Source: Desulfovibrio sp. G11 (GTDB lineage Bacteria; Desulfobacterota; Desulfovibrionia; Desulfovibrionales; Desulfovibrionaceae). Taken from it: a stretch of DNA of 64,000 nt. This document shows, in pieces, positions 16,662 through 25,344 of this stretch. The position numbers and the translations under genes are program-made. The stretch spans positions 1,792,501 to 1,856,500 of the forward strand of contig NZ_LT984798.1 of assembly GCF_900243745.1 (NCBI RefSeq), read 5' to 3'. Within the stretch, counting starts at the first letter, position 1. Every line of letters begins with the position of its first letter. The notes below the pieces were generated by a model. That model ran no database searches and was not told the DNA's origin. It saw only the letters and a list, made by a program, of their open reading frames with translations.

Positions 16662-18470
16662 CTAGTAGTCTTCTTCCTTCATTTCCGGCGGCACGGCCAC
16701 AGCAGTGGTAATAATGCGCCTGCGGGATGGGGCCGCCGGAGGGGTTGCTGCGGCGCGGCGCTGCGGCGGCTCGGGCAGGGCGTTATACAAGGCCCAGAAG
16801 GCCGGGTACAGGCCGGTCATGACGCCGGGGTTGCCGAGCTTCTGGTGCTGTTTTGCACAAGCTGCCAAAGCAAGGGCCATAGCCCATGCGGGCGTGGGGG
16901 CGTTCCACGCGGTCTTGGTTTCAGGTTGTGCTGTTTTGCACAATCTGCCGCTTTCGTCCTGTTCGAGGTCCACGGAGTGCAGGAAGCTTCCTACCTCGTG
17001 CATGTCCGTACCTTGGGGCAACGGCGGCAGCACTGTCTGCCCACCGCGCAGGGCAGCGCACGCGGCCAGACCCACAACCAGAGGCGACCAGTCCGCGGGC
17101 AGGTCCGCAGGCAGGGCAGATATGCTGAATGCCTTGAGCGGAGCCGTATTTTGCGCGTTGAGTTCTTCGCCTTCCTTGCCATTCTGCTGCTGCAGGTCAA
17201 GGCCCAGGTCGCGCAGGATGCGCCATCCGGCTTCGGCTGCGGGCCACTGGGGCCACTGCCCGGCAAGGCGTGTTTCGCCGCCCAGCACCAGGGGCAAGGC
17301 CAGCAGAAAGAGCGCCAGTTCCGGTTCAACAGGCAGTTGTGGTTGCGCGGGAATATTCAGCTTTGTCGGATGGATGCGTACAACGCCGCCGTCCACGGCC
17401 ACATCTGCTCCGGCTGCCCGCAGGATGGGCAAAGTACGGGCCAGTATGGTTTTTTGGGCCGGGTGGCCGCTGATATCCATGGCCAGGCTGTGTTCATAGC
17501 CGGGCGCTGCCAGCAGAATGCCTTCGGCCAGTTCGGCGGGCGTATCTGCAGGCATGGTTACAGCGTCGGGGAGGATGCCGGAGCTTTCAAGCCGCGCAGG
17601 CAGGCCGTCGCTCTTGGGGACCACATGCACAAGGCGCGCGCCCATAGTGGGCAGAAAGTGGCGGACGGAGGAAAGGTCGGCCAGTTTCAGGCCGGACTCG
17701 CCCGCGAATTTCGCCCGTGATGGGCGTCCCAGATAGTGTCCCAGCAGCAGAAAAAAGTTCCACGCGCTGTCGCCCACATAAAGCACCTTGTCGGGTGCGC
17801 CCAGGGGAACAGCGGGTCTTGCGGTGACGCCTTCGTCCTCGCGGGTGAGGGCCGCTCCGGCCTGGTTGAGCATTTTTACACAGTCCACAACGGGGTCGTT
17901 CATGAGGCTTGGGCTGAGCCGCAGGGGCTGCCCTGTGGCGGCGGCCAGCATGAGCCACGCGCGTGTGGCGCGGCAGGCCAGAGGAGCCTGCATGCGCAGG
18001 CGCACGGCCTTGGCCGGCGGGGCCAGGTTGAACGCCATACGCTTGTCGGTGCCTTCGCGGGGGCTGTCGGCCAGGGACTGGCCGACGTCGGCGGGGCCAC
18101 CCTCATGCCCTTCGCCATCGGGCCTTTCCTGCCGCTCGCTTACAGGGCGGGGTTGAAATTCCACTTCCTGCATAAGAGAAAAAAAATGGCCCGAGAGGCG
18201 GGCGTCGCGACTGATACGGGCCACTGCGGCCTCCCACGATTCACGCAGTATTTTTTCCTCGGCGGCGTCCATGCGTGGCTTGTCGCCGCGCATGCGCGTC
18301 AGGATATTATGGCGCCGCAGCAGGAGGCGTAAAATGTCGCGGTCAATTTCGCAAACGGTTTCGCGCAAGGGGCGGCGCGGGCGTGCCTCGCCCTGGCCCC
18401 GGAAGTCACGTTTTTCGCGGTTGTCCCGGGGGGGCCGCAGGCCGCGCGGGTCGTTCGAATGGTCAGTCAT
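16662..18470 (-). CDS. Chorismate-mutase-like / EPSP-synthase-like fusion protein, probably divergent
   Basis: 602 residues. After a charged, Arg-rich N-terminus, residues ~35-110 resemble an AroQ-type chorismate mutase helix bundle (ETVCEIDRDILRLLLRRHNILTRM). Residues ~150-560 follow the EPSP synthase (AroA) fold: PLACRATRAWLMLAAATG, NDPVVDCVKMLNQAGA, GDSAWNFFLLLGHYLG, then FAGESGLKLADLSSVRHFLPTMGA. At each place where AroA normally has catalytic or phosphate-binding residues (GdKSishR, GnaGTamR, GD.slr.RPm) the key Lys and most Arg are missing. The fold assignment is therefore reasonable, but ordinary EPSP synthase activity is doubtful. It ends in a Pro/Ala/Arg-rich tail. It is monocistronic, with SD AGGAAA upstream of ATG 18470. 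Confidence 0.65.
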   Translation of the reverse strand: MTDHSNDPRGLRPPRDNREKRDFRGQGEARPRRPLRETVCEIDRDILRLLLRRHNILTRMRGDKPRMDAAEEKILRESWEAAVARISRDARLSGHFFSLMQEVEFQPRPVSERQERPDGEGHEGGPADVGQSLADSPREGTDKRMAFNLAPPAKAVRLRMQAPLACRATRAWLMLAAATGQPLRLSPSLMNDPVVDCVKMLNQAGAALTREDEGVTARPAVPLGAPDKVLYVGDSAWNFFLLLGHYLGRPSRAKFAGESGLKLADLSSVRHFLPTMGARLVHVVPKSDGLPARLESSGILPDAVTMPADTPAELAEGILLAAPGYEHSLAMDISGHPAQKTILARTLPILRAAGADVAVDGGVVRIHPTKLNIPAQPQLPVEPELALFLLALPLVLGGETRLAGQWPQWPAAEAGWRILRDLGLDLQQQNGKEGEELNAQNTAPLKAFSISALPADLPADWSPLVVGLAACAALRGGQTVLPPLPQGTDMHEVGSFLHSVDLEQDESGRLCKTAQPETKTAWNAPTPAWAMALALAACAKQHQKLGNPGVMTGLYPAFWALYNALPEPPQRRAAATPPAAPSRRRIITTAVAVPPEMKEEDY

Positions 18471-18924
18471 GCTCTTTCCTGTGGGAAAATAGGAGGGAGG
18501 GGGTGATTAAATCCCTTTTCGTTGTGTGGAATTGCAGGGGTTTGCTGCAAATACGCAGCAAATCTGCGCCACAGTCTTTCTTTCTCTGCGCAAACGTGTT
18601 AGCTTGAAATGACTTCTCTTGCAAGGGTATGCTCGCGAGGACTCTGTTTGGGGAAGGTTTGAATAGGGGATTAGAACTTTTTTCACAAGAACCTTATCTA
18701 GCTGAATTTTATTGGAAAAGCCTGTTCGGCGATGTAATGTTTCCACGAAATTTTGCAGAGGGGGCTTGACTCGGACGCCAAGTGCTTGTTACTAATTGCG
18801 CAAGCCATTCGCCCAAACGTTTAAGCGAAGGCGCTCGGCTAACCCCGGCGTGTCGGTCTTTCCCGTCGCGCCACGCCGAACCCGGCGGGTTTTTCAAACA
18901 CTTTTACTGAGTTGGAGGATACGT
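18471..18924 (+). other. Upstream region of aprBA
   Basis: About 450 bases between the divergent EPSP-synthase-like gene and aprB. It contains the putative apr promoter (18766-18795), a TTGCGCAA palindrome just downstream (18796-18803), and otherwise no convincing gene. A long untranslated leader of about 120 bases is implied. Confidence 0.45.
18766..18795 (+). promoter_or_regulatory. Putative promoter of aprBA
   Basis: TTGACT (18766-18771), an 18-base spacer and TACTAA (18790-18795) form a plausible sigma70-type promoter about 130 bases before the aprB start. The -10 match is only partial. Confidence 0.45.
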
Positions 18925-19413
18925 ATGCCGACTTATGTCGATCCGTCCAAATGTGACGGCTGCAAGGGTGGCGAAAAGACGGCTTGCATGTACATTTGCC
19001 CCAACGACCTCATGATCCTCGATCCCGAGGAAATGAAGGCCTACAACCAGGAACCCGACGCCTGCTGGGAATGCTATTCCTGCGTGAAGATCTGCCCCCA
19101 GGGCGCCATTACGGCCCGCCCCTACGCTGACTTCGCTCCCATGGGCGGAACCTGTATCCCCATGCGGTCGGCAGACTCCATTATGTGGACGGTTCAGTTC
19201 CGTAACGGCAATGTAAAGCGTTTCAAGTTCCCCATTCGCACCACTCCGGAAGGTTCCATCAAGCCTTTTGAAGGTTTCCCCGAAGGCGGCAACATCGAAG
19301 ACGAACTTCTGTTCACCGAAAAGGCCCTGGTTACCCCCAAGGAAGCTCTCGGCAAGAAGTTTGAAATGCTGGAAGCCGACAAGGTTCTTACTTGCATGGA
19401 ACACGGCCGTTAG
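18925..19413 (+). CDS. aprB: Adenylylsulfate reductase, beta subunit
   Basis: Iron-sulfur subunit of dissimilatory APS reductase, which passes electrons to the FAD of AprA for reduction of APS to sulfite and AMP in the cytoplasm. 162 residues, the usual length. The two [4Fe-4S] clusters are bound by CDGCKGGEKTACMYICP and CWECYSCVKICP, eight cysteines with the characteristic long insertion in the first motif. The C-terminal half is the tail that wraps around AprA. GGAGG lies 8 bases before ATG 18925. aprA follows 37 bases downstream with its own ribosome-binding site. Codon use is strongly biased to C-ending codons, fitting very high expression. Confidence 0.98.
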   Translation: MPTYVDPSKCDGCKGGEKTACMYICPNDLMILDPEEMKAYNQEPDACWECYSCVKICPQGAITARPYADFAPMGGTCIPMRSADSIMWTVQFRNGNVKRFKFPIRTTPEGSIKPFEGFPEGGNIEDELLFTEKALVTPKEALGKKFEMLEADKVLTCMEHGR

Positions 19414-19450
19414 GTCTTTGCAACCGCTAGTGCGATAAGGAGATACCATT

Positions 19451-21439
19451 ATGCCTATGATTCCCGTAAAGGAAGCGATAAAGGGCGTAGCCATTGCCGA
19501 ACCCGAAGTTAAAGAACATGCGGTTGACCTGCTCATCGTGGGCGGCGGCATGGGATCCTGCGGCACCGCTTTTGAAGCTGTCCGCTGGGGCGAAAAGCAC
19601 GGCCTGAAAATTCTGCTTTGCGACAAGGCTTCCCTCGAGCGCTCCGGCGCCGTGGCCCAGGGCCTTTCCGCCATCAACACCTATCTGGGTGAAAACAGCG
19701 CCGACGACTACGTGCGCATGGTCCGCACCGACCTTATGGGCCTCGTGCGCGAAGACCTTATCTTCGACTGCGGCCGCCACGTTGACGACTCCGTGCACCT
19801 GTTTGAAGACTGGGGCCTGCCCTGCTGGATCAAGGGTGAAGACGGCCACAACATGAACGGCGCCGCCGCCAAGGCCGCCGGCAAGAGCCTGCGCAAGGGC
19901 GACGCCCCCGTGCGTTCCGGCCGTTGGCAGATCATGATCAACGGTGAATCCTACAAGTGCATCGTGGCCGAAGCTGCCAAGAATGCCCTGGGTGAAGACC
20001 GCATCATGGAGCGCATCTTTATCGTGAAGCTGCTGCTCGACAAAAATACTCCCAACCGCATCGCGGGCGCCGTGGGCTTTAACCTGCGCGCCAACGAAGT
20101 GCACATCTTCAAAGCCAACACCATCATGGTGGCCGCCGGCGGCGCGGTGAACGTGTACCGCCCCCGTTCCACCGGTGAAGGCATGGGTCGCGCCTGGTAT
20201 CCCGTATGGAACGCCGGCTCCACCTACACCATGTGTGCCCAGGTCGGCGCTGAAATGACCATGATGGAAAACCGCTTCGTGCCCGCCCGCTTCAAGGACG
20301 GTTACGGCCCCGTGGGCGCGTGGTTCCTGCTCTTCAAGGCCAAAGCCACCAACAGCAAGGGCGAAGACTACTGCGTGACCAACCGTGCCATGCTGAAGCC
20401 CTACGAAGACCGCGGCTACGCCAAGGGCCATGTCATCCCGACCTGCCTGCGTAACCACATGATGCTTCGCGAAATGCGCGAAGGCCGCGGCCCCATCTAT
20501 ATGGACACCAAGACCGCCCTGCAGACCACCTTCGCCACGTTGAACGAAGAACAGCAGAAGGAACTTGAGTCCGAAGCCTGGGAAGACTTCCTCGACATGT
20601 GCGTTGGCCAGGCCAACCTGTGGGCCTGCACCAATACCGCCCCTGAAGAGCGCGGTTCCGAAATCATGCCCACCGAACCCTATCTGCTCGGTTCCCACTC
20701 CGGTTGCTGCGGCATCTGGGTGTCCGGTCCCGACGAAGAATGGGTGCCTGAAGACTATAAGGTGCGTGCGGCCAACGGCAAGGTCTACAACCGCATGACC
20801 ACCGTTGAGGGCCTGTTTACCTGCGCCGACGGCGTGGGCGCTTCCGGCCACAAGTTCTCTTCCGGTTCGCATGCTGAAGGCCGTATCGCCGGCAAGCAGA
20901 TGGTGCGCTGGTGCCTTGACCACAAGGACTTCAAGCCCGAGTTCAAGGAAACCGCCGATGAACTGAAGAAGCTCATCTACCGTCCGTACTACAACTTCAT
21001 GGCCGGCAAGGACGCCTCCACCGACCCTGTGGTGAACCCCAACTACATCACGCCCAAGAACTTCATGATGCGTCTTGTGAAGTGCACCGACGAATACGGC
21101 GGCGGCGTGAGCACCTACTACACCACCTCCAAGGCTCTGCTCGACACGGGCTTCAACCTGCTTGCCATGATGGAAGAAGACTCCCTCAAGCTGGCCTCCC
21201 GTGACCTGCACGAACTTCTGCGCTGCTGGGAAAACTATCATCGCCTGTGGACGGTGCGTCTGCACATGCAGCACATCTCCTTCCGCGAAGAATCCCGTTA
21301 CCCCGGCTTCTACTATCGCGCGGACTTCATGGCCCTGGACGACACCAAGTGGAAGTGCTTCGTGAACTCCAAGTACGATCCCGCCACCGGCGAGACCAAG
21401 ATCTTCAAGAAGCCTTACTACCAGATCATCCCCGACTAG
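19451..21439 (+). CDS. aprA: Adenylylsulfate reductase, alpha subunit
   Basis: Flavoprotein catalytic subunit of dissimilatory APS reductase, the second step of sulfate respiration after Sat. 662 residues, full length. The FAD-binding Rossmann motif LLIVGGGMGSCG lies near residue 30. Conserved family segments include the KASLERSGAVAQGLSAINTY flavin loop, the active-site region with RFKDGYGPVGAW, and SGSHAEGRIAGKQM near residue 475. It is the second gene of the aprBA operon, followed at 21459 by a strong GC hairpin that separates it from qmoABC. AAGGAG lies 8 bases upstream of the start. Confidence 0.99.
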   Translation: MPMIPVKEAIKGVAIAEPEVKEHAVDLLIVGGGMGSCGTAFEAVRWGEKHGLKILLCDKASLERSGAVAQGLSAINTYLGENSADDYVRMVRTDLMGLVREDLIFDCGRHVDDSVHLFEDWGLPCWIKGEDGHNMNGAAAKAAGKSLRKGDAPVRSGRWQIMINGESYKCIVAEAAKNALGEDRIMERIFIVKLLLDKNTPNRIAGAVGFNLRANEVHIFKANTIMVAAGGAVNVYRPRSTGEGMGRAWYPVWNAGSTYTMCAQVGAEMTMMENRFVPARFKDGYGPVGAWFLLFKAKATNSKGEDYCVTNRAMLKPYEDRGYAKGHVIPTCLRNHMMLREMREGRGPIYMDTKTALQTTFATLNEEQQKELESEAWEDFLDMCVGQANLWACTNTAPEERGSEIMPTEPYLLGSHSGCCGIWVSGPDEEWVPEDYKVRAANGKVYNRMTTVEGLFTCADGVGASGHKFSSGSHAEGRIAGKQMVRWCLDHKDFKPEFKETADELKKLIYRPYYNFMAGKDASTDPVVNPNYITPKNFMMRLVKCTDEYGGGVSTYYTTSKALLDTGFNLLAMMEEDSLKLASRDLHELLRCWENYHRLWTVRLHMQHISFREESRYPGFYYRADFMALDDTKWKCFVNSKYDPATGETKIFKKPYYQIIPD

Positions 21440-21819
21440 TCGGCGGCATGTAGCACAAAAGGGGCGGCCGCAAGGCCGCCCCCCTTGGCTGTACGCTCTG
21501 CTACGGCCAGTGGGTGCAACAGGCGAAAGGGCGCGGAATGCGCCTTGCCCGCCGCGCAGATGCTCAGCATGCGGTTTGTATGTCCCCGTCAGGCGGTTCG
21601 CCGCCGCCGGAAAAACTCCGGCTATGATGGTGAGGCAAAGTCTTAGGGCAACCGGGTACGGTTCCGGGCCGCCACATTCGGAAACTGTGGCCGGCCGTCG
21701 GCAGTTGGCGCGAGCCGATGCCCGTAAGGTTTGGCCGGATGCGGCCACTCCTTTTTTCCGCGGCGAGGGGCGTTGTCACTTCTTCAGCCGCTATGCAACA
21801 ACGCAGGAGGATATCCAGG
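21440..21819 (+). other. aprA-qmoA intergenic region
   Basis: 380 bases with a GC hairpin right after aprA and then sequence without a convincing gene. It probably contains a separate qmo promoter, though I cannot pinpoint it. Its GC content and skew differ from the flanking highly expressed genes. Confidence 0.4.
21459..21486 (+). terminator. Hairpin terminator/attenuator after aprA
   Basis: Stem GGGGCGGCC / GGCCGCCCC with a GCAA tetraloop, about 20 bases after the aprA stop, flanked by AAAA and CCTT. No long T-run, so termination may be partial, allowing lower qmo expression. Confidence 0.6.
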
Positions 21820-23055
21820 ATGTCCAATGCCATTCTCGTCGTGGGCGGCGGCTTTGCAGGCCTTACAGCCGCCATTGAAGCGGCGGAACTGGGTCACGAC
21901 GTCTATATCGTCGAAAAGTCGCCCTGGCTTGGGGGCCGCGTGGCTCAGCTCAATAAATATTTTCCCAAACTCTGTCCCCCCTCCTGCGGCTTGGAAATCC
22001 AGTTCCAGCGCATCAGGAAAAATCCGCGTGTGAAGTTCTTTACCCAGGCCGAAGTTGTGGGCTTCAGCGGGGTCAAGGGTGACTATACCGTCAAGGTGCG
22101 CATCCAGCCGCGTCACACGGCGCCCCATAACGTGGATTTCAGCCTGCTGGCTTCCAGCCTTGACGGCGAAAGCCCCAGTGAATTCGATTTTGGGCTGTCA
22201 AAGCGCAAGGGCTTGTACAAGGCCATGCCTTTTGCCTTCCCCAGCCGCTACACTCTGGATAAGCAGACACTTTCCAAGGCCGACAAGGCCCGTGTGGCGG
22301 GCAACCAGTTTCTGGATGTGACCGAGGCCCCCCGCGAAATCGAACTGGGCGTGGGTGCCGTGGTTATTGCCACCGGCTGGAAGCCATATGATGTCACCCG
22401 GCTGAGCAACCTTGGTGCAGGCAACGTGAAAAACTGCATTTCCAACATGCAGATGGAGCGTCTCGCCTCGCCCTGTGGTCCCACTGCCGGACGCATCACG
22501 CGCCCCACGGACGGCCGCAGGCCTCACCGCGTGGCTTTTGTCCAGTGCGCCGGTTCGCGTGATCAGAATCATCTGAACTACTGTTCATACATCTGCTGTA
22601 TGGCCACGCTCAAGCAGTGCCAGTACATTGCCGAGCAGAATCCCGATACGCAGATTACAGTATATTATATTGATATGCGCGCTCCTGGCCGCTACGTGAA
22701 AGTACTTGAAAAAGTCAAGGCCATGCCCAACGTGCATTTTGTCAAGGGCAAGGTCGCCGATGTGGTGCAGGCCGAGGGCGACAAGGTGCGCCTGACGGCA
22801 GAAGACGCCGTAAGCGGCGAAAAGCTCACCCTTGATTATGACCTTGTGGTGCTGGCCACGGGCATGCAGCCCTCTTTGGCCGGCGAAGACGCGCCTCTGC
22901 CTCTGCCTCTTGACGAAGAAGGCTTTGTGGCGGGCGGCGAGGAAGCCGGTATCTTTGCCGCCGGTTGCGCGCGCATGCCCCTGGATGTGATGCGCTCGGC
23001 TCAGTCCGGTACAGCCGCCGCCCTGAAGGCGGTACAAACGGTGAAAGGGAGGTAG
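21820..23055 (+). CDS. qmoA: Quinone-interacting membrane-bound oxidoreductase subunit A
   Basis: Cytoplasmic FAD protein of the QmoABC complex, which moves electrons between menaquinol and APS reductase. 411 residues. The HdrA-like FAD motif ILVVGGGFAGLTAAIEAAELG is at the N-terminus, followed by the PWLGGRVAQLNKYFPKLCPPSCG stretch typical of HdrA/QmoA. A second nucleotide-binding region has VAFVQCAGSRD and the C-terminal GIFAAGCARMPLDV. The true start is ATG 21820, with AGGAGG upstream; the open frame extends further but without a start signal. qmoB begins 5 bases after the stop. Confidence 0.96.
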   Translation: MSNAILVVGGGFAGLTAAIEAAELGHDVYIVEKSPWLGGRVAQLNKYFPKLCPPSCGLEIQFQRIRKNPRVKFFTQAEVVGFSGVKGDYTVKVRIQPRHTAPHNVDFSLLASSLDGESPSEFDFGLSKRKGLYKAMPFAFPSRYTLDKQTLSKADKARVAGNQFLDVTEAPREIELGVGAVVIATGWKPYDVTRLSNLGAGNVKNCISNMQMERLASPCGPTAGRITRPTDGRRPHRVAFVQCAGSRDQNHLNYCSYICCMATLKQCQYIAEQNPDTQITVYYIDMRAPGRYVKVLEKVKAMPNVHFVKGKVADVVQAEGDKVRLTAEDAVSGEKLTLDYDLVVLATGMQPSLAGEDAPLPLPLDEEGFVAGGEEAGIFAAGCARMPLDVMRSAQSGTAAALKAVQTVKGR

Positions 23056-23060
23056 GCGGC

Positions 23061-25331
23061 ATGTCCGGTAAGATTGGCGTCTATTTTGACCAGCAGAACA
23101 TTGGCGGCGGCCTCGATGTAGAGGCGCTTGCCGCGCAGACCTCGGCAAAGTGGGGAGATCTCACTGCCGTGGTCAAGGTAGTTCCCGTGCTGGCATTGGC
23201 CGTGGATGAAATTCGGGCCGATATCGAGGCCCAGGGCCTGGACGGCGTGCTGCTGTGCGGCGCTTCCCCGCGTGTGGACGGCGAACTGTACCGTCTACCC
23301 GTGCAGGTGGAACATGTGAACCTGCGTGAGCAGTGCGTGCAGGCCTACAAGAATCCGGACAGAACGCCCGTTGATTCTGCCAGCGCGCCCGAACTGCTGA
23401 CCCTCATGGCCCACGACTACGTGAATATGGGCGTGGTGAAACTGCAGAAGAGCGAAGCCCCCGAAGCCGCTTCGGTAACGGGTGTGCAGCGCATTCTGGT
23501 GATCGGCGGCGGCTGGACCGGCCTTACGGCGGCCCTGGAAGCTGCGGCCACGGGTTATGAAGTGGTGCTGATAGAAAAAGCCGAAAGGCTCGGCGGCGCT
23601 GCCAACAATATTCCCATGGCTTCTCCCCTGGTTTCTCCCTGGACGGACAAGCAGCCCACAAATCTTGCGGCCAAGGTCAGTGAAGTTACGGGCAATCCCA
23701 AGATCAAGGTCTACATGAATTCCCGCATGGAAAAGCTGGAAGGCCAGCCCGGCGAATTCAAGGCCGTTATTGCTACGGCTTCCGGCCCTGTGGAAGTGGA
23801 AGTGGGCGCGGTGGTGCTGGCTACGGGCTGGGTTGCCCTTGACCAGAAATACCTGGCTCCCATGGGTCTTGGCAAAAGCCCCATGGTGGTGGATGCCGCC
23901 ACGTTCGGTAAAATGCTGGTGGCCGACCAGGTGAAGGCCAACCGCATCGCTTTTGTGCTTGATACCACGATGGCCGAGCAGGCCGTGGCCCAGGCTGCCG
24001 GGGAAAATGCGGCCGCCGGAGATGAAAAGCCCGCCGAGGCCGCTGCTGCCGATACTGAGGAAGGGGAAGAGGTTTTTGTGAAAGAAGACCTCGAAAGCCT
24101 TCGGCACCTGTCCTACTCCAACGCTGTCAACAGCGTGGGTATGCTGCGCCTTGCCAACACGGTCTGTGAGAAGACCAATGATGCCTGCCAGGCCTTTATC
24201 CTGTACAAGGATATGACCGTTCCCGGCATTCTCGAACGCTTCTACAAAAAAATGCAGGAGCGCCTGGGCGTCATGATGACAAAGGCCGATGTGACCGACA
24301 TCCGCGAAGCGGGCGGCCACATGGTTGTGGAGTGCAAAAACACCCTGCTCGGCATGGACTTTGACCTTGATGTGGACATGGTTGTTCTGCCCACGGGCCT
24401 TGTGCCCACTACGGCCAAGGACGTGACCATCCACTTTGACTACCGCCAGGGGCCGGACTTTCCGGACTTGCAGCTGTTTGACGGCTTTGCCGACTCAAAC
24501 TATATCTGCTTCCCCTACGAAACGCGCCGCACCGGCGTGTATGCGGCTGGCTGCGTGCGTCAGCCCCTGACCATGGACGCCTGCGAAGAAGACGCCAAGG
24601 GCGCGGTGCTCAAGGCCGTGCAGTGCATCGAGGCATCCAGCCACGGTGTGTCTGTGCATCCGCGTTCGGGGGACCTTTCCTACCCCCTGTTCAATATGGT
24701 GCGCTGCACCCAGTGCAAACGCTGCACGGAAGAATGCCCCTTCGGCGCTCTGGACGACGACGAAAAGGGAACTCCCCGGCTCAATCCCACGCGCTGCCGC
24801 CGCTGCGGTACCTGTTTCGGCGCATGCCCCGAGCGCGTCATCTCCTTCGCCAACTACAATATTGACCAGATCGGCTCCATGATCCGTGAAGTGCAGGTGC
24901 CCAAGGACTTCAAGAAAGAAGGCCCCCGTGTGCTCATTCTGGCCTGCGAAAACGACGCCTATCCTGCCCTTGATATGGCCGGTGAGCGCCACAAGCCCTG
25001 GAGCCCCTATTGCCGCATCATTCCTGTGCGCTGCCTTGGTTCGGTCAACGCCATCTGGGTGTCTGACGCCATGAGCAAAGGCTATGACGGCGTGATGCTG
25101 CTGGGCTGCAAGTATGGCGATGACTACCAGTGCCACTTTGTGAAAGGTTCGGAAATCTGCGCCAAGCGTAAGGAAAATATCGCCGAGACGCTCAACCGTC
25201 TGGGCGTGGAACCTGAGCGTGTGGAACTGCTTGAAGTGGCCATTGACGAGTACGACAAGGTTCCCGTCATAATTGACGGCTTTGTGGATCGCATCGTGGC
25301 CATGGGCCCCAACCCGTTCAAGGGCATGTAG
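23061..25331 (+). CDS. qmoB: Quinone-interacting membrane-bound oxidoreductase subunit B
   Basis: HdrA-like flavoprotein fused to an MvhD-like domain, the second soluble subunit of Qmo. 756 residues. FAD motif ILVIGGGWTGLTAALEAAATG is at about residue 150. An Ala/Glu-rich acidic insert is at about residues 310-340. Two ferredoxin-type clusters (CTQCKRCTEECP and CRRCGTCFGACP) lie at about residues 550-590. The C-terminal ~140 residues are the MvhD/FlxD-like delta domain (VLILACENDAYPALDMAG, CLGSVNAIWV, GCKYGDDYQCHF). Ribosome-binding site GGGAGG upstream of ATG 23061. qmoC follows 13 bases downstream. Confidence 0.96.
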   Translation: MSGKIGVYFDQQNIGGGLDVEALAAQTSAKWGDLTAVVKVVPVLALAVDEIRADIEAQGLDGVLLCGASPRVDGELYRLPVQVEHVNLREQCVQAYKNPDRTPVDSASAPELLTLMAHDYVNMGVVKLQKSEAPEAASVTGVQRILVIGGGWTGLTAALEAAATGYEVVLIEKAERLGGAANNIPMASPLVSPWTDKQPTNLAAKVSEVTGNPKIKVYMNSRMEKLEGQPGEFKAVIATASGPVEVEVGAVVLATGWVALDQKYLAPMGLGKSPMVVDAATFGKMLVADQVKANRIAFVLDTTMAEQAVAQAAGENAAAGDEKPAEAAAADTEEGEEVFVKEDLESLRHLSYSNAVNSVGMLRLANTVCEKTNDACQAFILYKDMTVPGILERFYKKMQERLGVMMTKADVTDIREAGGHMVVECKNTLLGMDFDLDVDMVVLPTGLVPTTAKDVTIHFDYRQGPDFPDLQLFDGFADSNYICFPYETRRTGVYAAGCVRQPLTMDACEEDAKGAVLKAVQCIEASSHGVSVHPRSGDLSYPLFNMVRCTQCKRCTEECPFGALDDDEKGTPRLNPTRCRRCGTCFGACPERVISFANYNIDQIGSMIREVQVPKDFKKEGPRVLILACENDAYPALDMAGERHKPWSPYCRIIPVRCLGSVNAIWVSDAMSKGYDGVMLLGCKYGDDYQCHFVKGSEICAKRKENIAETLNRLGVEPERVELLEVAIDEYDKVPVIIDGFVDRIVAMGPNPFKGM

Positions 25332-25344
25332 GAGGAAGGCAGCA

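Noticed and set aside
19427..21748. 773-codon minus-strand open frame
   Set aside because: Antisense shadow of aprA, whose strong C-ending codon bias leaves the opposite frame open; Gly/His/Val-rich and without motifs.
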